A stretch of DNA of 25,715 nucleotides from Actinomycetes bacterium (GTDB taxonomy: Bacteria; Actinomycetota; Acidimicrobiia; Acidimicrobiales; Microtrichaceae): NCBI GenBank assembly GCA_023437745.1, contig JAEZFI010000024.1, positions 1 to 25,715 on the forward strand, written 5' to 3'. Below, piece by piece: positions 1-7,034 of the stretch. Both the position numbers and the translations under genes were made by a program. The notes under the pieces were generated by a model. The model ran no database searches and was not told the DNA's origin. It saw nothing but the letters and a program-made list of their open reading frames with translations. The first letter of the stretch is position 1, and each line of letters opens with the position of its first letter.

Positions 1-2
1 TC

Positions 3-104
3 GCCCGCCGCCGCTGCGACGTCATCCTCGCCATGCTCCGCAACCTCGAGCCCTACCGGGCACCGGCCAGCACAGTCACCGAGACCACCCCCATCGCCGC
101 TTGA
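3..104 (+). mobile_element. IS110-family transposase, C-terminal fragment (cut by window edge)
   Basis: This open frame enters from the left edge and ends at a TGA (102-104). The 33 visible residues begin ARRRCDVILAMLRN, which resembles the end of IS110-family transposases (a basic RRR-C-D-V block followed by an AMLR helix and a short tail). IS110 enzymes are DEDD recombinases guided by a bridge RNA encoded in the element's non-coding end. Neither the catalytic domains nor that RNA lie inside the window, so I cannot tell whether the element is intact. The right end of the IS must lie a little past 104, inside the 3' end of the opposing CoiA-like gene. The family call rests on a short segment. 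Confidence 0.6.
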
Positions 105-1311
105 CAAGAACATGGGGACACCCCCCGGCCAGCCGATCGCGGTAGATGCGAACGTCAGCTCGACGCCAATGGTAGGCGAGCTCGGGAGAGATGAACTCAG
201 TGCGGGGACAGACGATTGCGAAAAGACGCTCAGACTCTTCGTCGCGAATCCACACCGGCAGTCCCATACCGGTTTCCCTCGATGGAAGGACATACGCGAC
301 GCCCGGGCAGTTGTTCCGCGGGGCGGGGAACCGGTTCGTCCCCACGACCACCGCTTCGGAACCCTCACACAGCCGATATGCGTCCTCCACCGCCTGGGCG
401 AGGATGCCTGTGTCGCGCGTGTAGCTGCGGACATGGGTGGTTGGCTCGTGGACGGTCAGGGGCTCCGCAGACGTCGCGCAGTCAATCCGGCTTCTCGCAG
501 ACTCCGCTCGTACCTCGTCAGCAACCCTCGCGCCCGCAGGCTTCATCCAGACAGTCGCTTCAGGCGGACCCCCGACGGGTCCGCTGGCCCAATCAGCGGT
601 GACCTCCACTGCTCGTAGCTGACCGTGCAGCAAGGCGCCCGCGACTCGATAGAGGTCGACGGGGCCGTGAAGTGACCAACGAAGCCGTGGAGAAACGCGA
701 GGCCTGCTGCTCCCAGCGCAGTAAGTGCAACGACAGGCCCCCCTGTAGGCCTCTCCGATCGCGATGCCACGAGTCACCACCGGTTGCGGATGGAGTGCTA
801 CTTGAAGCCCTGGCAGCCGCCAAAACCATGGGGATCGACGGTTGGTAACCCACACAGTCTCAACACCGTCCGTCGCGTAGCGCTTCGTTCGGAACCGCCC
901 CTCGTCCACAGTCATTCCCGAGAGCTGTACCTCAAGGGCAATCCTGCGGCCGTCGCCGGCGATAGCGAGAACATCTGCTCGCCAACCGCCCTCATCTGCT
1001 TGTTGGGGTAGGGCCTCGATGATGGCGACGCCGCCAGCTCTCCGCACAGCCTCGGCCAGCGTCCGCTTCAGCTCGCGGTGTGCCGGTGTCTCGCCGTTGG
1101 ATGGACATTCAGGGCTTGTCCGGTCGTGGGCGAAGAACCGCAAGCCTTGCGAGGAGACCTTCGCATGCATCGGACGCCCACAAGCGGGGCACGTCAGCTC
1201 GGCGCGAGGCCTTGTTCTGTGAAGGGCGGTCCATTCGGAGTCGGCGAGGTCCGTGGAGTCGATTGTCCCCTCGTGGGGACTAAGAGCTGTGAGAGGCACG
1301 GTCCGTTCCAT
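76..1311 (-). CDS. CoiA-like nuclease family protein, 3' end altered by IS insertion
   Basis: A 411-residue protein. Residues 41-70 carry a zinc-ribbon-like set (C41, C44, H62, C69). A PD-(D/E)xK-like core follows: E99, D113 in WRADVLAI, and E127-V-Q129 in IALEVQLS. This layout matches the competence CoiA-like/restriction-endonuclease-fold family, common in actinobacteria and of unclear role there. After about residue 160 I recognise nothing specific; a CRCTYC motif suggests a second small metal site. ATG at 1311 has an AGGTG five bases upstream. The last 8 residues are read antisense through transposase codons (positions 79-104), and a few more through the IS end. The native C-terminus has therefore probably been replaced. 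Function is likely nucleic-acid processing; whether the altered protein still works is unknown. Confidence 0.65.
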   Translation of the reverse strand: MERTVPLTALSPHEGTIDSTDLADSEWTALHRTRPRAELTCPACGRPMHAKVSSQGLRFFAHDRTSPECPSNGETPAHRELKRTLAEAVRRAGGVAIIEALPQQADEGGWRADVLAIAGDGRRIALEVQLSGMTVDEGRFRTKRYATDGVETVWVTNRRSPWFWRLPGLQVALHPQPVVTRGIAIGEAYRGACRCTYCAGSSRPRVSPRLRWSLHGPVDLYRVAGALLHGQLRAVEVTADWASGPVGGPPEATVWMKPAGARVADEVRAESARSRIDCATSAEPLTVHEPTTHVRSYTRDTGILAQAVEDAYRLCEGSEAVVVGTNRFPAPRNNCPGVAYVLPSRETGMGLPVWIRDEESERLFAIVCPRTEFISPELAYHWRRADVRIYRDRLAGGCPHVLVKRRWGWSR

Positions 1312-1493
1312 TGATCACCTGGGCCACCTCGCCGCATTGCTCCACCTGTATTCCGCAGCTTCGAGCCCTCGTATGGACTTCGCTACCGGGCATCGGCGGA
1401 CCTCCTACGTCAACGCTGCGGACGCTCAGCCAGAGGATACGAGCGGGGTAGGACACTCCTTTCACGAATCCGGGAGACTCGCCATCTGGCGTA
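1312..1493. other. Intergenic spacer between secreted-protein gene and CoiA-like gene
   Basis: The spacer must hold the leftward promoter of the CoiA-like gene, but I see no convincing -35/-10 pair. A short perfect palindrome, CGCCATCTGGCG (1480-1491), lies just after the stop of the secreted-protein gene. It may be a weak terminator, but there is no T-run. No further gene is supported here. Confidence 0.4.
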
Positions 1494-2060
1494 CTACCAA
1501 CGTCCCCCGGTGAAGCGGGGCGGGGCCCAGTACACGGCGGCCCAGACCCCGTGGTTGGCTGCTCGGCCCCACCCCTGGGCCCATGAGGAGAGCTGGTTCC
1601 CCACGGTCTTGCACAGCCAGCTGGGGACGTAGCGCTTGCAGTACTGGACTGCAGCTGAGACCGCGCCTCGGGCCATGTCCGCGTAGGACGCTGTGATCCA
1701 GACGTGCGTCGGGTTCGCGCCGTAGGCGAGTACCAGTTCCATGTCACCGATGGATGACGGCTGGACGTTCTTCTCCGGCTTCCCATCCGCGCCCGTTCCG
1801 ACCTCGGCCAGCCCGGAGAACGCCTTCCGCAGTCCTGCTACGACCGTCTCCCGTTCCTCCGGGGAGGAGATGATGGCCTCCCACTCGGCGAGTTCCGCGT
1901 GGCTCACCTCGACGTCGCCCGCGAACTCGGCCCTTGGCCGGAGCTCGTCGATCGTCGGTGCGGAGGTCCGATCCGGATCGGGTGTGCCCGCCGCGAATGT
2001 CGCGCCCAGCAGTGCTGAGGTTGCCGCGAACACTGCTGTCATCTTCCGTGCCTTGTTCAT
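1494..2060 (-). CDS. Small secreted hypothetical protein
   Basis: A 188-residue protein with a clear Sec-type signal peptide: basic start (NKARK), hydrophobic stretch at residues 8-22 and an Ala-rich cleavage zone near residues 21-25 (ATFAAG). The middle (residues 40-105) is acidic and probably helical. The C-terminal 50 residues carry two cysteines (YCKRYVPSWLC), many tryptophans and the ending APPRFTGGRW. I recall Trp/Gly-rich endings of this kind in other small actinobacterial exported proteins, but I cannot name a family. The start is well supported: GGAGAA lies 8 bases before the ATG, with a sigma70-like promoter about 47 bases upstream. The gene is monocistronic, in the lower-G/C accessory segment. 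An exported toxin, inhibitor or envelope factor is possible; nothing in the sequence proves it. Confidence 0.7.
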   Translation of the reverse strand: MNKARKMTAVFAATSALLGATFAAGTPDPDRTSAPTIDELRPRAEFAGDVEVSHAELAEWEAIISSPEERETVVAGLRKAFSGLAEVGTGADGKPEKNVQPSSIGDMELVLAYGANPTHVWITASYADMARGAVSAAVQYCKRYVPSWLCKTVGNQLSSWAQGWGRAANHGVWAAVYWAPPRFTGGRW

Positions 2061-2106
2061 TGGTCGCTTCTCCTATTCTCCGCCCGGCGAACGCCGAAGT
2101 GGCAAC

Positions 2107-2135
2107 AGTATCGCGCCAGATCCGGCATTCGTCAA
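2107..2135 (-). promoter_or_regulatory. Sigma70-like promoter of the secreted-protein gene
   Basis: On the minus strand, TTGACG (2135-2130) is followed by a 17-base spacer and GATACT (2112-2107). That gives 5/6 and 4/6 matches to the consensus with ideal spacing. It points leftward and would start transcription near 2100, about 40 bases before the ATG at 2060. It stands out because few promoters in the rest of the window are this close to consensus. Confidence 0.55.
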
Positions 2136-2279
2136 CAGTGCTATTCGGCAACGCAAATTCGCTACACGGCGTGGTTGCTACGCCAGTAGAGGCAGCGGCG
2201 GTCCGTTTGTCGGCCGCCTGCTATCGTTGAGGGTGCTCCGGTCACGGACCACCTCAGACTTCAGAAGCGGAGACGCCTA

Positions 2280-2951
2280 ATGCCCCACACCGACCGCCTT
2301 GCTTCGGATCGACCGCTGTTGCCGGTTGGGGCGTCGGCTGTGGACGAGCGTGATCTGCGTGAGATCTTGCGGGGGGTCGGCCGAGGTCAGAGCGAGGCCT
2401 CGCTGCTTGCGAAGTTGCGGTTGAGATTCCGTGACGACGCCCTGACACGTGCGGAATTCCTACTGGCGGAGATGCTCGGGGATATTTCGAGGACCCGTGG
2501 GTCGGATCCCGAAGTCGATGGCTCGGAAGTGGATGCGCTGGCGGATGCGATCAACGAATTGCCGTTGGAAGACGCTCTCCGGCTTTCGCAGCTCGCTCTA
2601 GAACGCGCACGCGAGCGTCAAGGAAAGCTCGAACAGCAGCAGCTGATTCGCCGCGATTCCGCTCTCCGGGAGGTGGCGAGCTGTACGCAGGTCATCGCAT
2701 CAGCCACGGCGGCGCTTGAGTATCAGGTTGTCGTCGCAAAGGAGAACGGGGCCAGCTGGGCCGATATTGGAGCCGCCGCCGGCGTCAGTCGCGACCTAGC
2801 CTTCAAGCGCTGGTCGAAGCTGACCAAGACGGAGCAGAGCCTGGACCCCACATCTCCAGATGCCCACGTGGCACTGGGATACATTCCTCGAAACGCACCC
2901 TGCCCGTGCGGTTCCGGAAGACGGTTCAAACAGTGCCACGGTCCGAGCTAG
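2280..2951 (+). CDS. HTH and SEC-C motif protein
   Basis: A 223-residue protein. The first 60 residues are polar, residues 85-145 are predicted helical and Glu/Arg/Gln-rich, possibly coiled coil. Residues 155-180 (NGASWADIGAAAGVSRDLAF) form a helix-turn-helix of the 'SWADIG...GVSR' type frequent in small actinobacterial DNA-binding proteins. The C-terminus is a canonical SEC-C zinc motif: CPCGSGRRFKQCH, with ligands C208, C210, C219 and H220. SEC-C motifs occur on SecA and on many unrelated proteins, where they often mediate protein or nucleic-acid contacts. ATG at 2280 has GGAG about 7 bases upstream. Third codon positions are much less G/C-biased than in prfC or xseA, suggesting recent acquisition. 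A regulator is the simplest reading, with unknown targets. Confidence 0.7.
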   Translation: MPHTDRLASDRPLLPVGASAVDERDLREILRGVGRGQSEASLLAKLRLRFRDDALTRAEFLLAEMLGDISRTRGSDPEVDGSEVDALADAINELPLEDALRLSQLALERARERQGKLEQQQLIRRDSALREVASCTQVIASATAALEYQVVVAKENGASWADIGAAAGVSRDLAFKRWSKLTKTEQSLDPTSPDAHVALGYIPRNAPCPCGSGRRFKQCHGPS

Positions 2952-2974
2952 CCGGAACGTGGGTGCTTGTGTGA

Positions 2975-2994
2975 AGCGCCGCGACTGCGGCGTT
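2975..2994 (+). terminator. Possible terminator hairpin after the SEC-C gene
   Basis: CGCCGC (2977-2982), loop GACT, then GCGGCG (2987-2992), extended by an A-T and a G-T pair. It lies 24 bases after the stop codon. There is no strong T-run, only TTCCC, so efficiency is doubtful. Confidence 0.35.
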
Positions 2995-3060
2995 CCCGAG
3001 AGCTGAGGGTTGTTCGGCGACCTTCGCCTTGGTCCTGGAGCGAGTGCACGCGAGGCACGG

Positions 3061-3109
3061 GTGGAATTTGATGGGCCTCGATTCCACGAACTCGCGCCCT
3101 GCAAGGGCG
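3061..3109. repeat. Two adjacent hairpins between the SEC-C gene and the tRNA
   Basis: The first has arms GTGGAAT (3061-3067) and ATTCCAC (3081-3087) with a 13-base loop. The second has arms CGCCCT (3095-3100) and AGGGCG (3104-3109) with a 3-base loop. Both lie downstream of the tRNA in its reading direction and may end or process its transcript. The rest of 2995-3168 shows no gene. Confidence 0.4.
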
Positions 3110-3168
3110 GGGGGGCGCTGACGGAGTGGTCCGCTGGTGGTCCGACCAGTTGCCCGGTGTCCGAGATG

Positions 3169-3245
3169 TGGTGGAGGCGATGGGACTCGAACCCACGACT
3201 TCCTGCTTGCAAAGCAGGTGCTCTAGCCAGCTGAGCTACGCCCCC
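3169..3245 (-). tRNA. tRNA-Ala(TGC)
   Basis: Read on the minus strand, the acceptor GGGGGCG pairs with CGCCTCC (one G-T pair). The D-arm is GCTC/GAGC. The anticodon arm is CCTGC-TTTGCAA-GCAGG with anticodon TGC, and the T-loop is GGTTCGAGTCC. A terminal CCA (3171-3169) is encoded. The full cloverleaf fits 77 bases including CCA. A TAGATT box at 3263-3258, 12 bases before the mature 5' end, may be the -10 element. The 3' end faces the accessory segment at 1-3168. Confidence 0.95.
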
Positions 3246-3294
3246 GAAGGGACGGCCAATCTATCGACTCGACCGCCGGTTCCCGAACTCAGAA

Positions 3295-3322
3295 GGATGT
3301 CGGTGGCCCGCCACCGACATCC
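3295..3322 (-). terminator. Strong terminator hairpin after prfC
   Basis: A perfect 12-bp stem: GGATGTCGGTGG (3295-3306), loop CCCG, CCACCGACATCC (3311-3322). It begins 36 bases after the prfC stop. On the minus strand it is followed by TTCTGAGTT, a weak T-rich stretch. It would end the five-gene leftward run and insulate the tRNA promoter. Confidence 0.7.
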
Positions 3323-3358
3323 GGCCAGGTTCGGGAGGCAGTGGGTCCGAGGTGGCCG

Positions 3359-4948
3359 CTACTGCCGCAGGGCTCCGTCGGCGACGAGCTTCTCGAGGGT
3401 CAGCTCGGGCTCGTCGGCGACGAGCCGGTCGAGCCAGTAGGTGCTCTCGAACAGGGCGATCATCGCGCCGTCGCTCCGGTCGAGGACGTCCACGCCACGC
3501 ATGCTCCGCAGGCGCTCGCGGCTCGCGGCGTCGGTGCGCCGTGCCACCTGGTAGGCCGTGGTGAGCAGCTCGACCGGCGCGCCGAACTCGTTCTCCAGCC
3601 GGTACTGCACCACCTCGAACTGCATGGGCCCCACGGCCGCGAGGATCGGGGCCTGGTCGCCGACCTCGGGATCGCGCAGCACCTGCACGACACCTTCCTC
3701 GTCCATCTGCGCGATGCCCCGGCGGAACTGCTTGAAGCGACCGGTGTCCTTCACGCGAGCGACGGAGAAGTGCTCCGGGGCGAACGTCGGGATGCCCGGG
3801 AACCGCACGGGCGGACCGTCGTAGAGCGTGTCGCCCACCCGGACGTCCGTCGCATTGACCAGCCCGACCACGTCGCCGGGGTACGCCTCGTCCATCGTCT
3901 CGCGGTCCTGGCCCGACACCTGGTGGGCGTACTTCGTGGCGAACGGCTTGCCCGTGCGCTCGTGCGTCACGACCATGCCCCGCTCGAAGCGTCCCGAGCA
4001 CACCCGCAGGAACGCGATGCGGTCCCGGTGCGACGGGTCCATGTTCGCCTGCACCTTGAACACGAAGCCCGAGAGCGGCGCGTCGATCGGCCGGACCTCG
4101 CCGTCGTCCGTGGCCCGTGGTGAGGGGGACGGCACGAGGTCGACGATCGCGTCGAGCAGCTTGCCGACCCCGAAGTTCGTCATCGCCGAGCCCACGAACG
4201 TCGGGGTCTGCTCGCCGCCCAGGAACAGCTCCATGTCGAGCGTCTGCCCGGTCGCCTCGAACAGGTCGACCTCGTCGACGGCCGCCTCCCAGCTGGCGCC
4301 CTCCTCGACCGCCGCCCGCGCCGGATCGACGTCCTCTTCGGGGGCCATCGTGGCGCCGCGCGCCGTCCGTGTGAAGCGCGTGTAGCTGCGGTCGCGGCAG
4401 TCGATCACACCGCGGAAGTCGCCGGGGATCCCGACGGGCCAGGTCACGGGCGCCGGCTGCAGCCCGATCATCGACTCGATCTCGTCGAGCAGCTCGATGC
4501 CGTCGCGGCCGGGACGGTCCCACTTGTTGAGGAACGTGAGGAGCGGGATGCCACGCGCCCGGCACACCTCGAACAGCTTGAGCGTCTGCGGTTCGATGCC
4601 CTTCGCCGAGTCGAGGACCATCACGGCGGCGTCGGCGGCGGTCAGCACCCGGTAGGTGTCCTCCGAGAAGTCGCGGTGGCCGGGCGTGTCGAGCAGGTTG
4701 ATCACGCAGTCCCGGTAGGGGAACTGGAGCACCGTCGAGGTGATCGAGATCCCGCGCTGCTGCTCGAGCGCCATCCAGTCCGAGGTCGCCGAGCGACGGT
4801 CGGACCGGGCCTTCACCGCGCCCGCCTCCTTCCCCAGGGCGCCTCCGTACAGGAGGAACTTCTCGGTCAGCGTGGTCTTCCCCGCGTCGGGGTGGCTGAT
4901 GATCGCGAAGGTCCTGCGGCGGGCGGCCTCGGCCGCGATGTCGGCCAC
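3359..4948 (-). CDS. prfC: Peptide chain release factor 3 (RF3)
   Basis: A 529-residue translational GTPase of the usual RF3 length. RF3 removes RF1/RF2 from the ribosome after peptide release. The G1 loop is HPDAGKTT (near residue 19), the switch II motif DTPGH and the G4 motif NKWDR. The RF3 domain II and C-terminal domain follow (for example GIAQMDEEGVVQV and AAVGPMQFEVVQ). The start is GTG at 4948: it gives VADIAAEAARRRTFAIISHP, the normal RF3 N-terminus, and sits in a TAGTG junction where the last base of the upstream hydrolase stop is the first base of the GTG. The frame stays open much further upstream, but only because it shadows the hydrolase. Translation is probably coupled to the hydrolase. 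A strong hairpin terminator follows. Confidence 0.95.
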   Translation of the reverse strand: MADIAAEAARRRTFAIISHPDAGKTTLTEKFLLYGGALGKEAGAVKARSDRRSATSDWMALEQQRGISITSTVLQFPYRDCVINLLDTPGHRDFSEDTYRVLTAADAAVMVLDSAKGIEPQTLKLFEVCRARGIPLLTFLNKWDRPGRDGIELLDEIESMIGLQPAPVTWPVGIPGDFRGVIDCRDRSYTRFTRTARGATMAPEEDVDPARAAVEEGASWEAAVDEVDLFEATGQTLDMELFLGGEQTPTFVGSAMTNFGVGKLLDAIVDLVPSPSPRATDDGEVRPIDAPLSGFVFKVQANMDPSHRDRIAFLRVCSGRFERGMVVTHERTGKPFATKYAHQVSGQDRETMDEAYPGDVVGLVNATDVRVGDTLYDGPPVRFPGIPTFAPEHFSVARVKDTGRFKQFRRGIAQMDEEGVVQVLRDPEVGDQAPILAAVGPMQFEVVQYRLENEFGAPVELLTTAYQVARRTDAASRERLRSMRGVDVLDRSDGAMIALFESTYWLDRLVADEPELTLEKLVADGALRQ

Positions 4949-6171
4949 TAGATCGCGGCGACGACGGCGTCGATGAGCGCCTTGGTGCGGGGGTCGCCTG
5001 CCAGCCCGAGCTGCATCTGGTTCATCACGTAGCCGAATCCGATCCCGGACTCGACGTCGGCGAACCCCACCGCACCGCCGGCGCCGTAGTGCCCGAAGGC
5101 GCCCGGGAAGCCGAGCGGGGAGAACATCGAGTGGCGCATGAAGCCGAGCCCGAACGGGATCTCGAACATCAGCACGGCATCGGGTCCGGAGACCTGGACC
5201 TCGATGGCCTGTGCGACGGTCATCGGGTCGAGGAGTCGCACGCCGTCCACCTCGCCGACGCACGCGGCGTACATGCGGGCCAGCGACGTGGCGTTGGTGA
5301 TGCCGTTGGCGGCGCCCATCTCGGCCCTCCAGAGGGCCGGGTCGTTCCACACGTTGCCGCCACCGAAGGCGCCGCCGGGCCCGGCCAGCGCCCGGCCGAT
5401 CAGGTTGTCGGGGCCGAGGAGCTTCTCCAGCATGTGGACGAGACCCGAGATGGTCTCGGAGCCGTCGTCGTCCTCGAGGTGCACCTCGGGGGTGAGCACC
5501 ACGCCGCTGTCCGGACCGCCGAGCGCCGAGGGCACGGCGAAGGGGATGAGCTTCGCCACCCGGCTGTGCTGCTCGTCGGGCAGGCCGATCCAGAAGTCCA
5601 GGCCCAGCGGCTCGGCGATCTCGGTCCGGAACACCTCGCCGAGGGTCCGGCCCGTGGCCCGGCGGATCACCTCGCCGACGAGGTAGCCGTAGGTGACGGC
5701 GTGGTACCCGTGGCGGGTGCCGGGCTCCCACAGGGGCTTCGACGCAGCGAGCGCCTCGACGGCCTCCGTCCAGCCCAGGGCGCCCTCGTAGGACACGGGC
5801 CGATCGGTGTCGGGGAGCCCGACCTTGTGGCTCAGGAGCCACTTGACCGGTGCCTCGCCCTTGCCGTGCGCCGCGAACTCCGGCCAGTACCGGGACACCG
5901 GCGCCTCGAGGTCGAGCTCGCCGCGCTGGGCGAGCAGGTGGGCTGCGATCGCCGTCGCGCCCTTGGTCGCCGAGAAGACCAGCTGCAGGTGGTCGGGCGT
6001 GTAGGGCCCCGCGTTCCCGGCGAGCGAACCGCCCACCAGGTCGACGAGGCACTCGTCGCCCCGCCACACGGAGACCGCGGCGCCCACTTCGTCACGGCTG
6101 ACGAAGTTCTCCTCGAACTCTTCGCGCACGGCCTCGAAGCCCGGCGCGACCTGACCCTGCACGTTGCTCAC
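4948..6171 (-). CDS. Serine hydrolase of the beta-lactamase/EstB (family VIII esterase) type
   Basis: A 407-residue protein with no signal peptide, so probably cytoplasmic. The catalytic S-x-x-K motif is SATK (S67, K70) after LQLVF. The expected tyrosine motif lies around HGYHAVTYGYLVGE, a pattern common in actinobacterial esterases of this fold. The C-terminal glycine-rich strand is FGHYGAGGAVGFAD. These enzymes hydrolyse short esters or lactams; the substrate cannot be read from sequence, and I see no reason to call it antibiotic resistance. GTG at 6171 is chosen because MSNVQGQVAPGFEAVREEFE is a typical family N-terminus; no strong Shine-Dalgarno is visible. It lies 43 bases after the small membrane protein gene and overlaps prfC by one base. 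Confidence 0.85.
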   Translation of the reverse strand: MSNVQGQVAPGFEAVREEFEENFVSRDEVGAAVSVWRGDECLVDLVGGSLAGNAGPYTPDHLQLVFSATKGATAIAAHLLAQRGELDLEAPVSRYWPEFAAHGKGEAPVKWLLSHKVGLPDTDRPVSYEGALGWTEAVEALAASKPLWEPGTRHGYHAVTYGYLVGEVIRRATGRTLGEVFRTEIAEPLGLDFWIGLPDEQHSRVAKLIPFAVPSALGGPDSGVVLTPEVHLEDDDGSETISGLVHMLEKLLGPDNLIGRALAGPGGAFGGGNVWNDPALWRAEMGAANGITNATSLARMYAACVGEVDGVRLLDPMTVAQAIEVQVSGPDAVLMFEIPFGLGFMRHSMFSPLGFPGAFGHYGAGGAVGFADVESGIGFGYVMNQMQLGLAGDPRTKALIDAVVAAI

Positions 6172-6214
6172 GGCAACACGCTACGGGTGGATCGGGCCGA
6201 CCGGCGAGACGGCG

Positions 6215-6403
6215 CTAGGGGTGCCCCGTGACGACGGAGCGCTCCGGTCGATCCGGCACGACGCCGCAGGCCAGCGGGCCGACGACGGTCGAGGTGGCGA
6301 CGGTGGTGACCACGATCGCGGCGACCACCCGGTAGGTCGTGAGCCGTGCCCCGACGGATCGCGCCGTGCTCGACCAACGGCCGACCACGGACACCTCACT
6401 CAT
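6215..6403 (-). CDS. Small single-TM protein downstream of the response regulator
   Basis: A 62-residue frame that begins with an ATG overlapping the end of the regulator gene by 8 bases (ATGAGTGA). It has one hydrophobic helix, roughly residues 23-43 (TYRVVAAIVVTTVATSTVV), then GPLACGVVPDRPE. The overlap and the membrane segment argue for a real gene coupled to the two-component pair. A short length and two competing shadow frames on the same strand keep confidence moderate. No family recognised. It could be a small membrane modulator of the sensor kinase, which is inference from position only. Confidence 0.4.
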   Translation of the reverse strand: MSEVSVVGRWSSTARSVGARLTTYRVVAAIVVTTVATSTVVGPLACGVVPDRPERSVVTGHP

Positions 6404-7031
6404 CGGGGTCGAGGTCGATGATCCCGAGCCGCACCGCCGACAGCACGGCGTGGGTGAGGCTCTGCGTGTCGAGCTTCCGGTAGATGCCGTTCAGGTGGTT
6501 GTGCACGGTCTTCTGCGTGATGCCGAGGTCGCGAGCCACCTGCTTGGTGCCGAGCCCGTTCGCGATCTTCTGCAGGATCTCGACCTGGCGAGCCGACAGC
6601 AGGTCGTCGCGCTCCGCCTGGTCACGCGCGTGCTCGAGCATCGACACGGCGATCTGCGGCGACAGCACTGTCTCGCCCTTCGCCGCGGCCCGAACCGTGT
6701 CCAGCACCTGGGTGAACGAGGTGCCCTTGGTCAGGTACCCGACCGCCCCGGCCGTGAGCGCCGCCCGGGTGCGGGCCGCGTCGTCGTGCATCGTGAGGAC
6801 GACCACGCGGGTCGCCGGGACCTCGTCCATGATGCGCTTCGTGGCCGCCACGCCGTCGAGGACCGGCATCGACAGGTCCATGAGGACGACGTCGGGCTCC
6901 ATCTCGCGGACCATCTCGACGGCTTCCTCGCCGTTCGACGCTTCGCCGACCACCTCCTCGCCGGCCCCTTCGAGGCCTCGGCGGATGCCCTCGCGCAGGA
7001 TCTGGTGGTCGTCGCAGAGGAGGATTCGCAT
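6396..7031 (-). CDS. NarL/FixJ-type response regulator
   Basis: A 211-residue protein. The receiver domain (residues 1-120) has the acidic pair D7/D8, phospho-acceptor D52 in VVLMDLSMP, T80 and K102. A LuxR-type helix-turn-helix covers about residues 143-205 (LSARQVEILQKIANG, then GITQKTVHNHLNGIYRKL). It begins 3 bases after the stop of the upstream histidine kinase gene, its obvious partner. It is expected to dimerise on phosphorylation and bind promoter DNA. Likely targets are this run of genes and the divergent GGDEF gene, by inference. Confidence 0.95.
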   Translation of the reverse strand: MRILLCDDHQILREGIRRGLEGAGEEVVGEASNGEEAVEMVREMEPDVVLMDLSMPVLDGVAATKRIMDEVPATRVVVLTMHDDAARTRAALTAGAVGYLTKGTSFTQVLDTVRAAAKGETVLSPQIAVSMLEHARDQAERDDLLSARQVEILQKIANGLGTKQVARDLGITQKTVHNHLNGIYRKLDTQSLTHAVLSAVRLGIIDLDPDE

Positions 7032-7034
7032 GGC

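Noticed and set aside
1..3168. A second copy of the tRNA-Ala 3' end (attachment repeat)
   Set aside because: I looked for the GGTGGAGGCGATGGG stretch and found no second copy inside the window; if it exists it lies further left.
3359..6067. A 902-residue reading that extends prfC upstream through the hydrolase gene
   Set aside because: The first 373 residues are Arg/Ala/Gly/Pro-rich shadow sequence in another frame of the hydrolase. RF3 is complete from the GTG at 4948 at its normal length.
4948..6171. Hydrolase as an antibiotic-resistance beta-lactamase
   Set aside because: It has the shared SxxK fold motif but no export signal, and its tyrosine-motif context is esterase-like.
5089..6231. 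Long rightward open frame opposite the serine hydrolase
   Set aside because: Same codon-bias shadow: no motif, and His/Gly/Glu-rich composition mirroring the hydrolase codons.
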